Assembly (NCBI RefSeq): GCF_008728515.1
Contig: NC_044981.1
Location: 1,726,538-1,790,537 of the forward strand
Direction: 5' to 3'
Length of the DNA stretch: 64,000 nucleotides
Origin: Papio anubis
Taxonomy: Eukaryota > Chordata > Mammalia > Primates > Cercopithecidae
The position numbers and the translations under genes are program-made. The notes under the pieces are model-generated. The model was given only the letters and a program-made list of their open reading frames with translations. It searched no databases and was not told the origin of the DNA. Shown here piece by piece: positions 45,105-57,947 of this stretch (the first letter of the stretch is position 1; each line of letters opens with the position of its first letter).

Positions 45105-45240
45105 ATGAAGTTTTTAAGATAACTTCTACTGAAGTATAATATACAAATTAAAAAGTATACATATCACAAGCACATGGCTTGATGTATTCTCAGAAACTAA
45201 TCATGAAGTTTTATGTCCAACTTCTACTAATCTTTCAAAT
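45105..45240 (-). mobile_element. probable L1M 3' UTR relic, antisense
   Basis: ACTTCTACTGAAGTATAATATAC, AAAAAGTATACATATCACAAG and GCTTGATGTATTCTCAG follow reverse-complement L1M 3' UTR in a decayed form. Confidence 0.5.
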
Positions 45241-45254
45241 AATGTGACAAGAAG

Positions 45255-45420
45255 AGGCAGTTTGACACAGTGAAAAGGAAAAACCAGTAGCCAAAGGAGC
45301 TGCTGGGTCATTTTGTTTCATTCTGGCTCTCTAACACTGGATAAATCAGTGACTTATTTCAGTCTTCATTTCCACGTCTAATCAGAGTAGACAATTTCTA
45401 AGTGTACCTTCTAGTCTAAA
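45255..45420 (+). mobile_element. MIR SINE relic
   Basis: Blocks in MIR order: AGTTTGACACAGTGAAAAGG, then TTCTGGCTCTCTAACACTGG, then AAATCAGTGACTTATTTCAG and CTTCATTTCCACGTCTAATC. Diverged. Confidence 0.55.
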
Positions 45421-46364
45421 ATGTTATACTTTGAAAATGTATATTGCCTTAACTGCAGAAAAGCACTCTAGATGGTATCACTCACAGTGTTTCAGATGAC
45501 TCAGTTATGCCAACATGTTGCGCTCACTCACTACCATGCAAGGGAGAAAGTAGTTATGCTGCAACTTTTTCCTTCCCAGGCCACTTCCTAATACATTTAC
45601 TAGCAAGAAACGCATGTCTTCAGCAACCATCCAAATCAGAGAAAGGCGAAGCGCTGGTAGCAGAGTATAAGCAGCCCTTGGGTGCCTACACCCGCTTTCC
45701 AGTGAGCCTGTCAGAGGTGGCTCCCTGCTTCCTTGGCTCCCAGCTCTCAGCTCCTGGGGGCAAGCATGCCTGGAGTTGCCACCTGGTGCCCAATATTTCG
45801 CGCTACAGAACTGGCCTGTGCTAATTAAGATATGTTTCTCTCCACGACTGTGGAACATAATTCTGATTTTGACTATGGCAAGCTCTTAAAGTGAGCCTTT
45901 TCTGAATTTTAACAGCGTGTTACTACTCAGGCTTGGTAATGAGATGTTCTTGCTCACACAGGTAGTGTTAGCTGCAACAATGCGTATGCTCACATTGATC
46001 AAAACTACATTAGGTCTGTTAAGTCAGCTTTTCATCTCATTGTAACAAAAAAAGCATAGAAAAGGAAAATATATGATGAAAAAGATTATACTAGGAGGTC
46101 AGGCGACCTATTTTAGGGAATTGCAGTAACTCCTTCAGATCAGTTGAAGACCACATACTATGGTTTCCACAAAATAAAAGGGATCCAAATACAAAGAGTT
46201 AACACATCTTCCAAAAATACTTATATGCTAGGAAAATTCTGTTGCTCTTTCCCACAGGGTTTTTTTTTTTTTTTTTTTAAGCTCAGAGAACTCTACTGTG
46301 GCCTTTGATATGTCATGGCAATGACTCACCCAACTATCCCTAACTATCACATACCAGCCTTTGC
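45421..46364. other. single-copy DNA
   Basis: Open frames on both strands over 45505-45858 overlap each other and have no recognisable domains. A T19 run lies at 46260-46278. No gene is called. Confidence 0.45.
46260..46278. repeat. T19 homopolymer
   Basis: An uninterrupted run of T, not part of an Alu. Confidence 0.85.
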
Positions 46365-46600
46365 TCAGCCAGTCGGTCAGCATATACTGAGTTCATCCTA
46401 TGTGCTTGTTCCTAAGTTAGACACTGAAGAAACAAAATGAAATATGCCATTTCTGCCCCGAACAAACCAGTAATCTATCTGAATTGGGAAACACACAAAC
46501 ATTAAGTAATCAGTTACTGCTATGGAGGCTACAGGCACAAAGAGGGGAGACAGGGAGAAGGGCTACTGTGGGTGCTCAGATGACTTCTGTGCAATGGTAA
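46365..46600 (-). mobile_element. L2 LINE 3' end relic, antisense
   Basis: GCATATACTGAGTTCATCCTA, TGTGCTTGTTCCTAAGTTAG, ACTGAAGAAACAAAATGAAAT and CTGCTATGGAGGCTACAGG fit reverse-complement L2 with strong divergence. Confidence 0.55.
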
Positions 46601-49600
46601 AGGATACAGCTGTATTTAAACATGAAAATACTTCAAAATTAAAATACAAAAGAACAACCTAATGGATTCAAAAATCTGGGGGAAAATATCACATATGCTG
46701 TGCCATTTACCAAACGCCAACTGGCTCCAAGTTCTAGAAGTGTGTAATTAATTCGGCATATTGAGAATTAAGTATGCAAGAGTATTTAAAATGGGCAATG
46801 GGGCAAGCTTATTTATCTAAATTTCCTTGCTCTTAAAATCCAGTCCTCATTCTGGAGACACATTGTCCTAGGCCATTCATTCTCACTTGATGTTATTAAA
46901 ACTAAAATATAGAATAAAAGGCAATGGTAAATACAAAAGTTATCTATGGACTAAGCAATAAAGCATGACACAGTAACCCTTCTAAAAACATAAATTATCT
47001 GAACTAATGGAAATGTAAATTTGTAGTAAATTATTTTTTCTAGATTATTGACTAAAATAAGCAAAGGGTCCTAGAGGAAAGGCCTTACAAAACAAAGTAT
47101 CATGCTGCTAGATCCTTAATAACCCAAAATGATCTACCAGTCCTCAGTAACCTCAATAGAAATGTGTAACACATCTGGAAAACAGGTGAAATTCCTGTTT
47201 CTGGGAAATCACACAGGTATGTTAAAATTCATTTAAATTGATACTTCAACCTCAAGATAAGCTGAATATAGGATAAAAAAATAGTAAGACACTATATATG
47301 ACCACTCACAATTTGACTACTAACAGGCCAATGGACTTCTAAAAATTCCTCACAAGTAAATATGATTGCACACTTAAATATCTGGGTCAAATAACAAGTA
47401 AGAACACTCTGATTACTCAAATTAAACCATAACATTTTTCTTAAATCTGTTCAGCACATATACTATTGTTTATTAACAAAATTTTCAGGTCTAGAATTTA
47501 AACATCAATATAACATTGTGAGGAAGTATCTTCTGGGGAAAGCTGAATTTTCCAAGGATAAAAGCTTAATGTTAACATAAAGATAGGCTGTATAAAATAG
47601 CAAGCCCTCCTAGTCACAAAAAACCTATTTATATCTATCAAAATATTCCAATTATTTGCATCAAATGTCTATCATAAATTGCACAGCAATCAGGAAATTC
47701 ACTTTGTTTTATTTACAAAGTTTCTAAATAGCTGATCTACAGATATTCAAGTTAGGAAAGTATACACATTACCACACAAAAAAATTTTGGATTTATTAGT
47801 CTTTGATGACGTCTTCTTTTTCCAACTTCAGAATCAAATTTCTACAAATAGTGGTAAAATTTAATTTTAAAATCATATAACAATATGATCATGATATAGG
47901 GTTTTGAAATATACATTGTTTCTTGTTTCCTACTTCAAATGCAGTACTTTGGTACATATGGAGAATTAGTTAATGTTGCACATTGCTTTTTGTATGAATT
48001 TCTTCAATGGGAATTTAATTAAGCACCCTTTTGTTGAGTATATGGAATTGTGTAGAACTAAAGGAAGAACTGGATAAATCCTAATCCAAAAGCTATCCCC
48101 ATCTAATTCAACTTTCCGTGAATAAAAATATCTCAAAAGTGTTTCATCTACACAGCTTCTCTGGTCTAAAAGCTTTACAAGTTCAGTAGGAACCAGACAT
48201 TAATCTCACTGCATTTTTTTAAAACAATGAAACCTCTTTACTTGGTTCATTTTCTTTTGTCTCCTCAATTAAAGCACACCTTCTGATACATTACATTTTC
48301 CTTCCCTTTAAATGCTGTACACACATAGTCTGACATAGATTTTGTTTCTTGCCTTGCTGGAAAGCTTGTCCTATTTTCCCCAAACTAGATAAAGTTCACT
48401 TGGATGTGCTTATGGGTGCCTCCCTCCCCTCCGGTGCCCTCCCAACCCTGGATGCCTTTCTGTCCTCCTCCATGTTCTTGGGTGGGCAGAAACCTGGGGA
48501 GATGCAGCCACCAGGCAGCTTGCTACTCTTCTGAAGCACATCTGGGCTTTATATTAGGCCTTTAATTAATCCTCAGTGAAAGCCAAGCTATGACATTTTG
48601 ACTGGGCAGGCTCCAGTTCTGGACAGGTCTTGATTTATTGCGACTGAGTCTCAACCAACTTTGATTTATTTCAGCTTAGGGGAGGAAGGCAAGCTTGGAA
48701 CAGAAAAGCGCTGTTGAATGTTGAGCACGTGATGTCAGGACAGGCCCTCCAGACTTCCAGGGCCACGGGACAAGCGGTTCAGAAGGGAAAGGCCATTTTA
48801 AAACCATTTTAAAACCCTAAGATTTAAATAACACGAAATTGTACCAGACAAAATAAATGCAATCACAGAGGAGAGAAAATGGCTCCTGAAACAGCTGGCT
48901 GATTGTGGCAGGGGAGGAAGCCCCAGCCTTATCTCTGGGAAAAGGAGGAAACCCTGGGGGCCTCAGTGTTAATCAGGACTCTCATTTGCTTTCGGGGTCT
49001 GCTCTGTGTGGCTGTCTGTCCTTCCTGAGAGCAAAGGCCAGGAGGACTGCCCCCTCCTCAGCAACACCAACAACTGATAGCCCATTAAATGGGAGCAGAT
49101 TTCCTTTCTGCAGGCAGACAGAATAAGTCAAAAGAAGGCAAAGTTATTCCATTAAGCAAAGACAAAAGGGTTAGTCCATTTAACGAATGATTTTGTTTCC
49201 TTTCCGGCCAGGCTTTCCTGACTGAGCCCTTAGTAGTGTGCTGTGCTCACTGCTGTGTCCTTGAGCATGGGCTGTCAGAATGGTGACTCCCGGCCCCCAC
49301 ACCAGCACTGCACAGTATCCTCCAGTTGGCCAAGTTAGGGCTCAGGCTGGTATCCACTTAATACCTCACTGCAGGCTTCACTGGGCCTAGCATGATGCCT
49401 GGCACATAGCCAGGAGCCCCCAGCACAGCAGCTTTGACTGTTGACAATGCCCCGTTCCCTCCTTGGGGGTGGCAGAAGGAGTGCATGAGATGGACCTGTC
49501 CCAGTGTCACCTGGTTGACAAAGGGCAAGTGTCAACAATTCTCGGAGGCAACGTTTAAGTTCCTTCATAGGGAGATAATGGTAGGAAAAATGTGTTGCAA

Positions 49601-49679
49601 AACAAAGAAAAAGGGAAGCAGAAGAAAGGGGGTAAGGGCAGAAAAGATGGAGAGAGGTTGAATGGACCAAGAAAGTAAG
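46601..49679. other. AT-rich then mixed single-copy DNA
   Basis: From about 46.6 to 48.3 kb the sequence is AT-rich and free of recognisable repeats. From 48.3 to 49.7 kb it is richer in G+C, with short open frames but no protein signature. Transposon relics are unusually scarce in this 3-kb block. Confidence 0.45.
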
Positions 49680-49800
49680 AACAGCATAAGCTCTGGCAGC
49701 CATGACATGAGATTCAGACTCCATCCCAGCGACTTACCTGCATGTGCTCTGTGCAAGTTACTTCACCAAGCTATGCCTCCTCTGGGGGGCGAGCACTTAT
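49680..49800 (+). mobile_element. MIR-like relic
   Basis: AGCTCTGGCAGCCATGACAT, CAGCGACTTACCTGCATGTG and GCAAGTTACTTCACCAAGC follow MIR sense order. The minus strand of the core reads CATGCAG/GTAAGTCG, an exact donor-like site that MIR sequence often generates. Confidence 0.5.
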
Positions 49801-51633
49801 TCTGCAGGGCAGCTGTGAGGTCCGGGGGAAAGACTTGCAAACTTCTTCCACACTGGACCTCACCCCTGATGCCGAGGACACTGGCTGGTGTCATCAGAGG
49901 CGGGGACCTCAAAGGTACCGGTGCATCTCCATGTGGTGCCAACACATAGCTGTGGATGCTGACATCTGAGAATAACCCCATGGGGCATATGGGAACATGT
50001 GTGCAGGTGTTCCTGAGGAGCGCACAGGTGGCTGTTGAGTCCGAGCCATCTGACATTCTCAAATGGAAATGGAAAGTACCCACCGAGTCTTTCTTCATAG
50101 ATCCACACAGAATGGCTGTTCCAAAAAACGACACTGATCTTTACACAAAACTACCAAATAAGTGATGCTTGCGACAAGTATTACTGTAATTGTTAGCTTT
50201 GTGACTAGTCTTAAAGGTGGATCAGCACATTAGGGACCTCAGAGAAGTGCTATCACATTTCAAAGCTGGCTGCATGGCATATGTATATATGTATATAAGC
50301 CATCCTGTGGATGGTCAGTTCCCCATTCCTGCAAATAGCGAAGTGCCAACATTGAGGGCTGGGGTGCCAGGACACAGTAAGCCAGTAAGTTCCAAGTGTG
50401 CAGTGAGCCTTTGCACCGTGAAACTAACACAATCCCAGGGATTCTTAGGTACTATTTAGCCCACACCAAAACACAAATTGCTGTTAAGTAAAATAACCTC
50501 GGTCAAATTAAATATTTGATTAATAAAATGCAATTATTTTGTCATTGAAGTCAGCATATTTTAATTTTTATTGTCTTTTTTAAACCTATGTATGCACTGA
50601 TTTTAGAAATCAAACTCTTTTCACATCTCTATGATACTCTAGTTTTTCAAAGAAATTCTCAAGAGGTTAGGGGGCTGTGAAGCCCCAAATACTGGCCATT
50701 CACAAGACCTATGAAGTCTACAGGTCCTGGGTTTGCATGCCAGGGGGTTTCCTTCAGTTCCAAAAGCTTTTGTGCTAGAGAGCAGGGAGGGAGGACAAGG
50801 GAAGGAGTAGGAGCTCTCCCCATCTGGGAGCTATCTTCGGATCACACAGACAGAAGGGGCTGTTCCCAAGGGTCCCAGGCTACCCAAAGCACAGGCTGCA
50901 AGGTCCTTTTCAGTAGCCATTCATTCCCTAATAACACTTTACATAGCACGAAAAGGGCAGAGAATCCACCGCAGCGGCTCCCTGCACACCCCCAGCCCTC
51001 CGAGAGGAGGCGAGGGTGGATCGCACGTTCCTCTCCCAGACCATGGAGGCTCAGATGCACTGCAAAGCAGTCAGTCCGTATGCTTCCAGGATTCCTTGTT
51101 TTTCTGTCATTGTCTCACAGGCACCTATGTGTGTCTGCAAGCACACAGCCTAACATTATTTGCTGTTTCGCATATGTAATCTCTCTACCCATTTGACAAC
51201 TGGCTTCTGGGGAAGAAGGGCGGGCATGCATGTGTCAATGTGTGTGTATCAGCTTGAACTCAACACACGTAGACTCAGATACTCTAAAGCGCCACGTGAC
51301 AGATGAGGGGAAGATAAGAAACTGGTGGATGGGTTCTAGCAAATCAAGCACCCCACGGTCCCATGCATTGATTTTCAAAGCTGAATTTAAGCCAACAAAA
51401 CGAACTTGGCACAAAGCAAGATACTGAGACCTCTGAATGACAGTAACTTTCTAAAAATATTTAAAAAGAAGTTTTGTTTAAGAAATCCAAAACCAACACC
51501 TACCTTGGGCCAATACCGTTTTGAAACAAGGGAAGTGACAGGAACCCTTCTGGAAATGTCCCACCTTTGAAGGTATTATCTTACTCACACAGGTGAACTC
51601 TGTTTTATGACATGGTGTATTTCTTTTCCCCAG
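49801..51633. other. single-copy DNA
   Basis: Several overlapping open frames at 49.76-50.13 kb and one of 161 codons at 50711-51196 are present on both strands. None has a recognisable domain, and they shadow each other. A TATATG-type palindromic run lies at about 50278-50298. No gene is called. Confidence 0.4.
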
Positions 51634-51734
51634 GAAACAAGCCAATAATTTCCTAAAGCAACTGTTAGTGACTCAGTTAATGTTACAAAGCAAGTCTGAC
51701 ACAGAGCAAGCATGAGAGTCTCCATGGGAGGCAG
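51634..51734 (+). other. candidate exon A of an unannotated transcript
   Basis: A strong acceptor (TATTTCTTTTCCCCAG) ends at 51633 and a strong donor (GGCAG/GTAAGC) begins at 51735. They bound a 101-base segment. Of the three frames, one stays open for 26 codons before a stop near the 3' end and the other two stop early, so a coding role is not supported. It could be a non-coding or terminal exon, or a decoy. Confidence 0.25.
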
Positions 51735-51856
51735 GTAAGCCTCCCGAGCTGATACACATTTCACAAAAGCACAGAATTTTAAGGGAATATAGGGTTATAA
51801 ACATAAGTTGCATGTCCACATAACAGAGACAATAACTGGCCAATAAATGAACTATG

Positions 51857-52407
51857 TAGTAGTCCCCTCTTATCTGTGGGAGATGTTCCAAAGTCCCCAG
51901 TGGATACCTGAAATTGCAAATACCAACAAATACCAAACTGTACACACACACAGTGTTTTTTCCTATGCATACATATCCATGATAAATAATTTAAAAATCA
52001 GGCACAGTAAGAGCTTAACAACAAGAACTAATAATAAAATAGAACAATTATAACAATATACCAGCATCAAAACTCTTGCACCATGGGGCCATTAGGTAAA
52101 GTAAGGATTCAGTGAACACAAACACTACAATACTTCAACAGTCAATCCGATAACCAACGAGGCTACTAAGAGACTAATGGGTGGGGAACATCGACAGTGT
52201 GGATCCACCGGACAAAGGAATGGTTCACGTCTGGGCAGAACGAAGTGGGATGGTGTGAGATTTCATCACGCTACTCAGAAAGGTGCACAATTTAAAGCTT
52301 AAGAATTATTTATTTCCGTAATTTCCCATTTAGTATTTTCAGATCATGGTTGACTGCAGATAGGTGAAGCCATGGAGAGTGAAACTGCAGATAGGAGGGG
52401 ACAACTG
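51857..52407 (+). mobile_element. Tigger-family DNA transposon (MER44/Tigger7-like)
   Basis: Terminal inverted repeats are visible: TAGTAGTCCCCTCTTATCTG at the left, and CAGATAGGAGGGGACAACTG at the right followed by TA. Internal blocks such as TTTTTTCCTATGCATACATA and AGCTTAACAACAAGAACTAA follow the non-autonomous Tigger consensus. The right half contains a block like TCATCACGCTACTCAGAAAGG. It is about 550 bp, has no transposase frame, and lies between candidate exons A and B. Confidence 0.8.
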
Positions 52408-52700
52408 TACCATCCTTTGTAGGCTCCTTTTCTTATATTTTTCACTTAAAAGCTTAAACTAATGTTTCTCTGCCCTAAGTAGTTTACAAATGCTGACCAA
52501 TTTTGTTCTGAAAGTCTCTTGGCAAAAAATATTTACTTGAATCAAAAATTTCTTTAAATTTGGGCTATGCTACAAACCTCAATAAAAGTGGCATAATTTT
52601 AATTTCATCATTCCAGTTAACAAAAAGGCATAGAAATTCCATCACTCTACTCAGCCATCCTCCCTTCCTCTTGACTTCTTATCATTCCTCTGATCCTCAG

Positions 52701-52768
52701 ACACACACAAGGCACCATGAGGCAGGAACTGCTGCTCGAAGGCTTGGTGATTCCAAGAGAAGTGAGAG
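52701..52768 (+). other. candidate exon B of an unannotated transcript
   Basis: A long pyrimidine tract with several CTT and TCC blocks ends in GATCCTCAG at 52700. A donor GAG/GTAAGC follows at 52769. The 68-base segment between them is open in two of three frames. One contains an ATG after GGCACC (a reasonable initiation context) and reads MRQELLLEGLVIPREVR up to the donor. I recognise no protein family. Confidence 0.25.
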
Positions 52769-52854
52769 GTAAGCTCTTCCCCATGGCTGTTTGCTCAGAC
52801 AGCTGGGCATGTATTGGAATAATCTGCTGTAGTCAGTTTCTTCATATTTTTATG

Positions 52855-52965
52855 TAGCTAAAGATTAGAGCAGAAATTCAAAAATCAGGAGTTCTGTGTT
52901 AAAACCCCAGGTTTGCACCTGACTCATGGCTGACCCTAAAGGCAAGCCATTTAGAGAGAGGGGAG
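52855..52965 (+). mobile_element. possible MIR relic
   Basis: AAATTCAAAAATCAGGAGTTC, then AAAACCCCAGGTTTGCACC and CTAAAGGCAAGCCATTTAG follow MIR order loosely. Confidence 0.4.
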
Positions 52966-54039
52966 TTAGAACATCCACACCTCTGTAATTAGCATGCCTA
53001 TACCAACCAGTTCAGAAAAAAATACTTTGAGATTCCCAGGGGAAAAAAGGTTACATCAATGAAAGAATGACATGGGATCCACCAGAAAACGTAGGATATT
53101 AGTCACACCAGTCAAGTTATAAACGTTTAATTTATCTGTATTGCTGCCACTAGGAATAAAAAGAGCACATCATACGTCCTGATGAAATTCCTTTTAAACA
53201 AAGACTTTACGGCTTTTGGAACAAGTAAAGTTTGGTAAATTAAGTGAGATAAAGCACAGAGAAAGGTGCAGCTAAACTGCTCTCCATAATGAAATTGATT
53301 CTTAGTCTGAAGCCGAGGCACTTGAGTAAAGTTTTTTCAAAATTCCCACTTGACAATTTAGGTTCTGCCTACTTGTGAATTGCCTGCTTAAAAGAACAGT
53401 TACAAAGACTCTGTCTAGTATAAATTAAAGACCCAAAAGTATAAAGTATAGACTATGTTTTTTGGTTAATCCTATGTCAACAACTAGATGCTTTCTTCGG
53501 TTCTTTACTTCAGAAATTCTGGGATTCTCTGGATTGCAACAGGATCTTGCTGTGAGTGTAAGCTGCCCTCCTTTGGAGTGGGGCCCAGTAGTCACTGAGT
53601 GGGATTCTTGTGTGGTTGCTTTTCTCCAAGGACAATCTGTACTCCAGAAGGTAAAAGGTGTCCATCTGTGTGTGGTGCTGGCTACAGCCACTCCAAAACC
53701 TCCCTGAAGACTCTCCCTCTGGGGACAATACTGGGAAGAGTCTCCTGCTTGCTCCTTCTATACGCAGGGATGGCACGGCCATGGCCCCATGGGCGAGTCA
53801 GTAGGCGCGAGGTGAGGGTCACATGGTCACCACGATGGAAGTGATACAGTGCTTATCCAACAAGATGGCATCAGAGAAGCATCCTGATTTTCTTTTCTCA
53901 CGGCTGCCCCTCTTCAGGATTCCGTAACCGTAGTTACGAACAGTGGTTTTTAAATATGTGGTTCCACGTATAAGAAAGCAAACTCTTGATCAAGATCCAG
54001 AATCCCACTGCGGTGTTCACTATTGCAGGGCTAACGTGA
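52966..54039. other. single-copy DNA
   Basis: Open frames of 81-90 codons overlap on both strands at 53.4-53.85 kb without recognisable domains. No repeats are seen. Confidence 0.4.
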
Positions 54040-54330
54040 AATGAGACCTGAAACATGGCTCATCCGAGATGAGGTGTGCTGTGAAGTATAAAATGTACAC
54101 CAGATTCTGAAGACTTCATACAGAAAAAGGAAGGTAAAATGTTTCAATAATTTTTTAATATTTTTACATGTTTAAATAATATTTGGGATTTATTGACTTA
54201 AATAAAAATATTTTAAAAATTACTGCTACTTTTTTATTTTTTATAGTGTAATAATCACTGAAAATTTAAAATTATATACCGTATGGCATGCATGTATAGC
54301 TTGAATTTTACTTCTATCAGGTAGCACTTT
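54040..54330 (+). mobile_element. hAT-like MER repeat relic (name uncertain)
   Basis: Blocks match a common human MITE-like repeat related to the one at 40733: GATGAGGTGTGCTGTGAAG, ATAAAATGTACACCAGATTC, AAGGTAAAATGTTTCAATAA, TTTTACATGTTTAAATAATA, and near the end CTTGAATTTTACTTCTATCAG where the consensus reads TTCTATTGGACAG. AT-rich and non-coding. Confidence 0.5.
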
Positions 54331-56151
54331 CTATAGTATTTTTTATCCTGGTATGTTTAAAAAAAAAAAAAAGATGTTAGCTTAAGCTCAGAATAAATGA
54401 AACTGAAAGAAAAGATACTGGGCTTTATAAATAATTTGTTTCACTTAGGGATTGTACAATGTTAAAACACAAAATCATACTCTGTGTCACAGAACACTAC
54501 ATTTTGTTAGCAGATATATTTAAAAACAACATAAACTTTATACTAGATGGTAAATAATGCTGTATGGAAAAAGATGATACCATATTCTCAGTTTCTAAAT
54601 CTTAACCTATGTTGAACTCCAGCCCCCTCCCTTTGAATATAAGGAAAGTAAGATTTGGAACGGTTAAGTGATTGTATGAGGCTAGACAGCAGCATGAAAA
54701 GGCTGAGGACCCAACATAGAGCACAACAGACGCTTTGCACATACACGAGGCTCTTTTGATCCCGGCGTACAGTCACCGTCCTCACCACAAAAAGCCTCAG
54801 TATGAGGAATGTGTAGGGATAAGATTTAATATTCCATTTAGAGATAAATTCCACAAGTATATCTATATCTATACATATTGTTAATAAAAACAAGTGATAA
54901 GGCTAATGCCCTCTAGGAAATGGATCATAGGGGTTTTTCTCTGAATGAGTTAAGCACTGACTTTCTAAAAATTGCTGTTAAAAACCTGGCATTGTGTTTT
55001 TAAGAAAAATCTCTGGAAGTTCTGGAAAAATGGCAATTAATTAATTAAATTTATCACTAAAAAGTTCACTTCACTTCCCAAGGCGGTCTGATGCAAAATC
55101 TGTTCCCACAGCCTAGACCCTACAGTCAGGGAAAGACGGAGGGTCTAGTTCTAAAGCATTTCCAAAGCAAAGAAAACAGCAATGTGTACCATATATTTGA
55201 TGTGGGTAATAGACAGGGCCATCCAAGAGTAACGTTTCTAAAAGTAATAAGCTTTCCCTACATACTGATCTGCGTAACCAGAGCTGGGGAAACTGTCTCC
55301 AGGGACATGCTAATGTCTCCCAAAGAAGGGCAGTCAGAAAGTTCAGCTGTTCTATCTTTGGACCATTAATACTGTATGTTGAGTCAGGCTACATCCCAAA
55401 ACACCTACAACTGAAAAGTAATTCTTCTCAAATGAAAACTGGCATATTAAGTGTACCCTCTGGGTTTGGGGAATGTTTCCCATCCCAAAATAAATTTTTA
55501 AGCACAAAGAGACAGTTAGAAATGGTCACTCTGCTGATAACCATGCTTTATTCAGTAATCTGTCAAACAGGAAAAAAATGGCAGAAAAAAAACAGACGCT
55601 TATATTTTAATTTCCTTGTGCCTATTCCTTCCCGTATTAAAAAAAAAAACGTGGAATTTGTCAAAAGAACGAACAGCAATCATGAGAGCATGATGTGCCT
55701 TCCACGCCACACGGGCTAGTTTTCAAGGGAAAAGAATTACAGCAGAGAGAGGATGTTGCCACACACATATAATAACGGTATGAACCATTTTGACTTGCAA
55801 CATAAATTGAACCATTGAAGGATTTAAATGTTCCTCATTAACTTTTATTAGCCTCAATTTTTAACTTTTTTCCTTCCTCTTAAAATTAAAACTGAACATC
55901 CCCTTCAACTTTGCACACCTTCAAGCAATATCCCGACTACGCAAGGTCTTCGAGGGACCACGAACCACTCTGTAGGGGAAAAGCACCTCCAAAAACCAAA
56001 TCCCCTAGTATAGAGTTTTTTTCAATGTCTCTAAACTCTTCATAAAAAATTATAGGCCTGAGGCTACATTTGAGGACTTTTTCAAACTAAGGAGAAGAAC
56101 AAAATATTTCATAATCTTATCGTTTTAGAATCTACCATTTCTGATCACTAA
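54331..56151. other. AT-rich single-copy DNA
   Basis: An A14 run lies at 54359-54372. Short open frames at 55091-55369 and 55432-55719 lack recognisable features. I see nothing else. Confidence 0.45.
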
Positions 56152-56165
56152 AAATAAGTGATCTT

Positions 56166-56464
56166 GGCCGGACATGGTGGCTCACTTCTGTAATCCCAGC
56201 ACTTTGGGAGGCCGAGGCGGGTGGATCAGCTGAGGTCAGGAGTTTGAGACCAGCCTGGCCAACATAGTGAAACTCTGTCTCTACTAAAAATACAAAAATT
56301 AGCCAGTTGTGGTGGTGTGTGCTTGTAATCCTAGCTACTTGGGAGGCTGAGGCACGATAATGAGTTGAACCCAGGAGGCAGAGATTGCAGTGAGCCAAGA
56401 TCATGCCACTGCACTCCAGCCTGGGCAACAGAGTGCAACTTTGTCCAATAAAATAAAATAAAAT
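56166..56464 (+). mobile_element. AluS SINE, full length
   Basis: The Alu starts GGCCGGACATGGTGGCTCAC and ends in an AAAAT-type tail. A perfect 13-bp target-site duplication AAATAAGTGATCT lies at 56152-56164 and 56465-56477. The left arm (GAGACCAGCCTGGCCAACATA) is AluS-type. The minus-strand open frame at 56132-56428 is Alu read-through. Confidence 0.94.
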
Positions 56465-56477
56465 AAATAAGTGATCT

Positions 56478-57935
56478 AATCAAAGGATTGTGGGGAGCAC
56501 TACATCTTTTTAGAGTTCTTTCTATGTAATAGCCAACAGGTTAAACACTTTGCATTATCTTACACAGTAAAATTTGAAAGCTTTAAATACAAACAGTTAT
56601 AAAACACAGTTTTAACCAAATGTGAAATGTAATGCCCACTGGGTGATGAATGTGATACCCCACCTTCCCTCAAAAAAAGAAAAAGAAAATCCTCTGGGGT
56701 CTTCCTCTTTCCACAGCCTGTGGATCTCAATTACCCGTGGGATGTGCACAGACCAAAAACAAAAGAGAAAAAGAAAAAAAAAGAAATACACATATACAAA
56801 CAAAACCTTTTGGGGACTGTTTCTAAAAACAGAGATTTAGAAAGCAGTATTTCACAAAGTGAAAAGTAAGTGCACACTTGGTCAGAAAATTTTCAAAATC
56901 TGTAGAATATTACAACATAAAAATACAGAATTTCAACCTCATGCATGCACCCCTCTGAAAACGTGCCCAATGACCAGCTGGGATTCTCTGTGTGTACCGC
57001 AAGCCCAAAGCAGTATTACACATTGCCCTTCAGGATGAGACTGACTGAACTTACCTCTGCCACACAAACTATAAACTGAATGTCACATCCTTTAGTTATG
57101 TAATTTGCTCATTGTTTATTGTTATCTTACTCCTTCATTGTTGAAGAAAACTAGTTATTAATAATTGACCCTTAAGAAAATTTGCATGTGGTAAAAATGT
57201 CTGGATTATATCCTCAGTTGCCTCAGTTTGCTGCCAAGGAAATATGGTAGCCAAGTATCTAAAAGATGTTTTTAGAAGCAAGTTTTCTTCCTCAAAGAAT
57301 AGAAGGGTGTGATTTGTTTTAAAAGACCATATTCCAGTTACAGGAAAAAAAAAATGCTATGTCAAAAATGACAATAATATGCACTTTTTCACCTTGGAAA
57401 CTCTAGACTTGAAAGAAGCCCATAGTGTAAGTTTTCCATCACTCTGGTTGAATTCTAAGACCACCAGTGAAACAGCACCACTCAGAAAACCACAGGGCGG
57501 CCTTGCTAGAATACACATGTAGTCGCTGAGGAACAGGAAACGACGCCAGATGGTTCTGCTGAGGGAAGCACTTTTTTTCTCTATAAAACCAAAAAAGTAC
57601 TAATAGGTCAAACATAAAAATGCAGATATGGTAAAGCGGAAAGCTAACAGGAAGATTTATGTAAATAAGGCAAGCTTAAGTTTGCATTATGTTCCCATCC
57701 ACAGCAGTGAATGGATGTAGGGGGGGAAAGGAAAAAATAATACAGTACATCCATCCTACAGATCTTTTTGTTGATGGGAAAAATGCTACTAGCAATCCCA
57801 TTTAGGCACTGCTGCTAAACTGTGGGAGCCAAAAGCCAGCCTCTGATTTGTATTACATAGAACGTGTGTGAATCATCATGAAAGAGGTTTTTTGTATTTT
57901 TTTTTTGTTTTGCTTTTTGTTTTTTTTTTTAATTA
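56478..57935. other. single-copy DNA with A-rich and T-rich patches
   Basis: A-rich patches with GAAAA units lie at about 56671-56788, and a T-rich patch at 57893-57932 immediately precedes an AluY. On the minus strand GGCAGAG/GTAAGT at about 57052 is a strong donor-like site, but no acceptor pairs with it. No gene is called. Confidence 0.45.
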
Positions 57936-57947
57936 AGAGAATCTTTA

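Noticed and set aside
57046..57120. Strong minus-strand donor GGCAGAG/GTAAGT
   Set aside because: The sequence upstream on the minus strand is purine-rich and AT-rich, with no pyrimidine tract to serve as an acceptor.
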